Of a stretch of 64,000 nt of DNA, positions 23,274 through 64,000 are shown piece after piece. This stretch comes from Rostratula benghalensis (Eukaryota; Chordata; Aves; Charadriiformes; Rostratulidae): contig VXAI01000165.1 of the NCBI GenBank assembly GCA_013399305.1, forward strand, positions 328,971 to 392,970, in the 5' to 3' direction. The stretch's first letter is position 1. Each line of letters opens with the position of its first letter. Below the pieces are notes generated by a model that saw nothing but the letters and a program-made list of their open reading frames with translations, was not told the origin of the DNA and ran no database searches. The position numbers were made by a program, and so were the translations under genes.

Positions 23274-25559
23274 TACAGGCAGGGAGGGGATGCAGACCTG
23301 CCATCTCGATGAGGACTGGAGAGCAGACTCTCTCCCCTGCTGCCCCCTCCTGCAACACAAACACCAACCTGCCAAGGGGGGCAGCTGGGAGGGCTCAGGA
23401 CTGTCTGGTGAGGAGGAGCCATTTGCTTCCATGACCCTGCTGGAGATGAGCACTGAGCTTCCTCTCCTACAGTTCTTCTTGCAATCCCATGCCTGGCAGA
23501 AATCCCTGGGGGTGTAGGGGAACACAGATGGGGTTGGAGCCGTGAAGAAGCTGTGCACCATGATGAGATGCAGCAACCACATGGGAGCCACCATTTCCCT
23601 CTGAGACCACTCTCATCCCACAGGGAAATCATCCTGTGATCCCTCCTGCCTTATTTCCACAGCTGTGTTTCACACATGCTACAAACATCCAAGCATTCTT
23701 ACAGTCCTCCTTGTTCTCAGTTGCCCATGTTTCTTCCGTCAGACCAGCATCTTCTGCGCACTCTCCCTCCCTTCCTCCTTGCAGGTTTTCTCCATCCCTG
23801 AGAGCCCACCAGCCCCACCATGATGGTCAAGTGCTGCTGGCTGGGTCACCAGGGTCCATACCTTCCTGTATCACAGGCAGGGAAAGCTTAGGTTTTCCTT
23901 CTCCACACTCTTGTCCTGCCACAGACCCTAACAGGACAGTCTCATCCTCTTGGTTGTGGAGATGGGCATATCTTCCCACAGATGCTGAAGGACTCTGATG
24001 CCTTGGCCATGTAGCTACTGGGACTCTGACCAGGAGCACAACACTTTTCTTCAGAAGGACTGAGCTGCACATGAATTGGTCCCACCAAGTGTCCCATTTG
24101 CTTTTCCCTTGGGAAGGTCTGTAGACCTGCTCTGCACCCTGGGATTTATTCTGATTTTAATTTCTCCCAGTGGCTGCTGGAACATAGCAGGAAGGAGGTC
24201 TATGCCCTGCTCTGCAAAGGAGATAGGAATATCTCCGAGGTTTAAGCCATAAATTTCTACTTGAACAGGTAATAAGAATGCATGTTTTTGTAAATTGAAA
24301 GTCCTGTTTTAAATACATTTTACATTTTAGCTCTCCTATCCTGTTTTGGTCTTATTTCAGCAGACTGGGAAAGGGGAAGAAAATAATCTTTACCTGAAAC
24401 AAGCTATAGACATTTTCTCATATGTGTGCCTCATGCAGCTCAGTGTTTTTGCCAGATAAAGCTATCACAAGTCAATTGTGGCAAGGAAGTGTCAGGTTTC
24501 AGAATTAGCTGTGCTGAGGGGCAATCAGACCTTTCCAAGCTTCAACTTTGAAGTATTTTGGAAGCTAGAAATGCAAAAAGGCAGCATTCTCCTTTGGAAA
24601 AGGGCTAAAGGAGTGGTGGACTGGCATAGAGAAGCTCCAAATTTATGAAACATAGGGAGAGGATGCTACCGATGCTGTTAAATCCCCTCTCCATGCCCTG
24701 CATCTGCAGCTGGTTCCTAATTTTTTGTGGGTACCCCTCATGGACATGGAGGTATGTGAGCAGAGTATGAGGAGAGCATGTGGGTTGAGCAGTGGTGAGC
24801 ACCATGGGCTTCTCTGCATGTCTCCTGGTGCCCAGGTGAGGGACTTGGCTGGGGCAAGCGTTGATCCCCTGATCAAGACTTCAAATATGTATTAGAAAAA
24901 GCCAGCTCAGCATGCCTTCAACCACGTATCGAGCTGCTGCTTGGCCATTATGCAGTGGTATCTCCCCATATTTGCCTTCCTCATCCTCAGCAGCCTTGTC
25001 AGGCCTCAGCAGGCCAGCGGGGCTGTCCTGCAATGCTTTATCTCACATCCCAGCTTGCAGGGTCTGGCCAGGCCGTTAAGCAAGTGGCTGGTAGTCTGAC
25101 TCCCACACACAAACTTTTTCACCCAGTACTTCCTACATCCAGTGATTTAGCTCAAAACTGGCTTTTGTGGAAAAACCAGCCCTTGTCTTAGAGGAGACTC
25201 TAAGAAAGTGGGTTTTTTTGGTTTTTTTTTTACCCAAAAAGAAAAGGTTTCACTTAATTTCCTGTTTGGGCACAGGGATGATGTGCTCCCCATTGCTGGA
25301 TAATCTCACCAGGAGTCCCCACACTGCAAGGAGAAGTCCAAGAAGGACCTGGGAGCCCTGAGCCCACCCTTCCCCGTGCAGACACCACCACAACCGCGCA
25401 GTGCAGAACAGCCTCCCACAGCCCATTTGATGCTTTTTAATTAGAGTATTTCGCTCAGACACATGTTTTTCGTGTTACATCGCTGGGTGTGAATACAAAG
25501 AGGGCAGCAGATGCTAATACATAAGACACACAGGCACACGCACACACAAAGCCCCAGAA

Positions 25560-25574
25560 CCCCCCCCCCCCCCC
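25560..25574. repeat. Poly(C) run (15 C)
   Basis: Uninterrupted C homopolymer in the convergent 3' region, next to a CA-rich stretch. Confidence 0.95.
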
Positions 25575-26565
25575 AAAACGGTGGGGTGCATTGGAGGCTG
25601 ACAGAGCTGTGAGTGGAGAGATGAGGGTTGGTGGCATGGGAAAGTGTGGCCCTGGGAAATGTCACCCTGTCACATTGTTACTGTGGGAAGCAGGGATGGC
25701 TGGAGACTCACGAAAGCAGTGGTGGTCTAAAGATGGGTGGGATCCCTGGGACAGCTGGATCATAGCAGCTAGGGAGGGGAGAGAAGCATTAGAGAAGGAT
25801 GGGAAGAAGGCAGCTCAGCTCTCAGTGTGGCCTGGGCTGGTGTAACCATGCTCCCATCACCAGAGTGCCTTGGGTAGTGGGGCTGGTGGAGGAAGGAGCT
25901 CTCCTAGCAGCCCTTTCTGGCTGGTGGGTGTCTCCATGCAGCATCTCGTTCACTGTGGTGGAGCAACTGAGGTCCAAAGTCACTGCTGCATCCCAGTTGG
26001 ATGTCACGTTCCTTGAAGTCCAGTAAGCACTGCTGCCAACTCTGCCTGGGATGCCATGGTGTTGGGTGTCTGATCCCAGCTGAGCAACGGAACAACACAC
26101 GCCACCCTACAACATGGACTTTTATGAAAGCAGCCAAACTCAGCCCAATGTACAGGACCAAGAGACGTTTCCCACACCTACTGAGATCCACTCAGTGTTA
26201 GTGGCACCAATGCCAGGTCATGGTAGAAAAATTCTCACCCCTCATGTTGCCACATACCCAGGCAACGTCCTCCTTTGAAGCCTGGATTTTAGAAAGGCAC
26301 CGCAGTCTCCTTCGCCTGCTTCCCGCTAAACGCAACATGGCTTCAGCATCCTCTTGCTGGCAAGTCCCATTTCTGCTCCAAAGCAGGCTGGTCCCCAGTG
26401 CTTGGTGTCATGTGGAAGATGGGACAACCAGCCAGCAGATTAGTACAGCTGACCAAAGATGGAGAAAAGTCCACCAAAATCAAGGGCCTGCCCTCGCTGT
26501 GAGTGCTTCAGGTCCAGCTGGGCCTGGCAAAGAGCCATTTTATACAACAACACGCACAAAAGCAC

Positions 26566-26571
26566 AATAAA
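26566..26571 (+). terminator. Candidate GDPD4 polyadenylation signal AATAAA
   Basis: The clearest + strand AATAAA I found downstream of the GDPD4 stop, but it is 3.3 kb away. Closer variant signals such as AATACA (about 24313) could be the real site. Confidence 0.2.
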
Positions 26572-27060
26572 ATCATGAGCCATTTCCAACCCTAATGGCC
26601 AAGTCTGTGTTTGAATCACAGCTGAACACCGGCTTGGCCTCAGTCTTCCAAGCGTGGAGACTTCAAAACCCCTACATCCATATTGAAGCTTGCAGTAAAA
26701 ATCCTCCCAGGGTTAATTTGCCTGGGCACAGGGGGCAAAAGGAGATAATTCATCTTCCAAGCATCACTTCCAGCTGGGCCAGAAGTTGGGAAAGATGTGC
26801 TTTACTCAGCCTCCGGCAATCACGGCTCTCGGGGAATCCCTGGGTGGGGGATTGTCCTGCAGGTCACCCTCAGCCCCAAGTCAGCATCCAGATACCGGCA
26901 CAAAATGCAGGACATGTTTTTTTTTTTCCTTTTTAATATTTTAAAAAATAAATAGAAGAAGAAACAAAACTTTAAAATTTGTTTGTTTGTTTGTTTTTAA
27001 ATATTTCCAGCATTGCACAGACAGCACTTTAGTACTCTAACCTGTTCCATCAGTAGTTTG

Positions 27061-27066
27061 TTTATT
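27061..27066 (-). terminator. MYO7A: Candidate MYO7A polyadenylation signal AATAAA
   Basis: tttatt on the + strand reads AATAAA on the transcript, about 640 nt after the MYO7A stop. That would give a compact 3' UTR. Confidence 0.45.
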
Positions 27067-27284
27067 CTGATTTCTAGTTAAAATGTGCTCCTCCCAGCCT
27101 GCTTTTCCTTTCTGTCCTTCTTAAGAATGCAATGTATTCGTTTGTAATGTCAAAAAATAAGCCCTTAAGTGTTCATTGGATAGCTTTCCAGCGTAGGCTG
27201 GGACTCTGTTATTCCTCTTCAAACCTGAAATGCCCATAACCTCACCAAAAGCCATGAACATACCGGTAGCTCACTCTTACTTAA

Positions 27285-27350
27285 GTAAAAAAACACAAAC
27301 CAAACCAAACCAAGCCACACACACGTACACACACACACAGACAGACACAC
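27285..27350. repeat. (AAACC)/(CA) simple repeat
   Basis: AAACC units run into (CA)n with GT and GA interruptions, inside the presumed MYO7A 3' UTR. Confidence 0.85.
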
Positions 27351-27702
27351 AAATCCTCTTCCAAGAACCAATGCCAACCACTGGGTTCAGGCAAACCTCC
27401 TGCTGGAGTGTCTTTGCTCAGTCACTGTCTGAGAGTGGTGGTGTCCCCTGGAAATCTTTGAGTTGTAAGATGAGTCGGGGCACAGGGTGGAGAAGGAGAA
27501 CGGGAGGTCAGAGATAGTCATCTTCGCTGGAAGGGGAGGTGGGATTTGAGCCCTCAAGGTCAGAGTCCAGCGAACTCCCTGACGGTGTTCGGCTCATTTT
27601 CCACATCTGGGAGGCAAAGGTGCTTCCCCAGCTGCACGGGTATCCCACAGGCTTCAGCTGGTGAATTAGCCCCATGACCACCTGCCAGTGGCTTCTTGCA
27701 GT

Positions 27703-64000
<36,298 letters not shown>

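Larger units (their letters stand above)
23274..27702. other. Convergent 3' region between the GDPD4 and MYO7A stop codons
   Basis: The 4.4 kb between the two stop codons hold the 3' UTRs and any intergenic spacer. I see a poly(C) run (25560-25574), a CA-rich simple repeat (27285-27350), one + strand AATAAA (26566-26571) and one - strand AATAAA (27061-27066). No third gene is apparent. Confidence 0.6.

Noticed and set aside
22936..23517. 193-codon + strand open frame, the longest in the window
   Set aside because: It starts inside CR1-derived sequence, overlaps the terminal GDPD4 exon in a different frame and shows no family resemblance. Low stop density in GC-rich DNA explains it.

Overview
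The window is vertebrate genomic DNA, almost certainly from a bird. Fifteen or so CR1 (Chicken Repeat 1) LINE fragments with the diagnostic (ATTCTATG)n or (ATTCTGTG)n 3' ends are scattered through introns. The two genes have dozens of small exons with canonical splice sites, and no bacterial gene organisation is present. I cannot name the species.

Layout. Two convergent (tail-to-tail) genes fill the window. Positions 1-1773 hold no coding sequence I recognise and are probably 5' intron or flank. From 1774 to 23273 on the + strand lies a complete glycerophosphodiester phosphodiesterase domain gene, called GDPD4 from its family and its neighbour. It has 14 coding exons and encodes 560 residues in one uninterrupted frame. 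Positions 23274-27702 are the shared 3' flank and UTR space. From 27703 to 60948 on the - strand lie the last 33 coding exons of MYO7A (unconventional myosin VIIa). They encode 1,532 residues, from the SH2/SH1-helix and converter part of the motor through five IQ motifs, the single alpha helix, MyTH4-1, FERM1, SH3, MyTH4-2 and FERM2 to the stop codon. The rest of the motor lies beyond 64000. As I recall, GDPD4 and MYO7A are also tail-to-tail in human 11q13.5.

All exon phases were checked by hand. The GDPD4 exons sum to 1,683 nt and the MYO7A exons to 4,599 nt, both multiples of three, with no internal stop or frameshift. Both genes look functional.

Most notable: one MYO7A intron (35511-37060, - strand) is not GT-AG. 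It begins with the U12-type 5' splice site ATATCCTT, ends in AC, and has a U12 branch-site match (TCCTTGAC) 14 nt before its end. Joining it as AT-AC restores the conserved AFIAVLKYMGD protein junction exactly. A CR1 copy begins about 10 bp from that branch site. Other points are a minimal upstream ORF just before the GDPD4 start, a roughly 150-bp (ATTCT)n tract that changes into a CCATTCCATG array in a MYO7A intron, a pure pyrimidine (TTCTCTC)n tract in a GDPD4 intron, and a CR1 group with an internal TG microsatellite. The two genes have no obvious functional partnership: GDPD4 is a membrane ectoenzyme and MYO7A an actin motor of hair-cell stereocilia, retinal pigment epithelium and photoreceptors.
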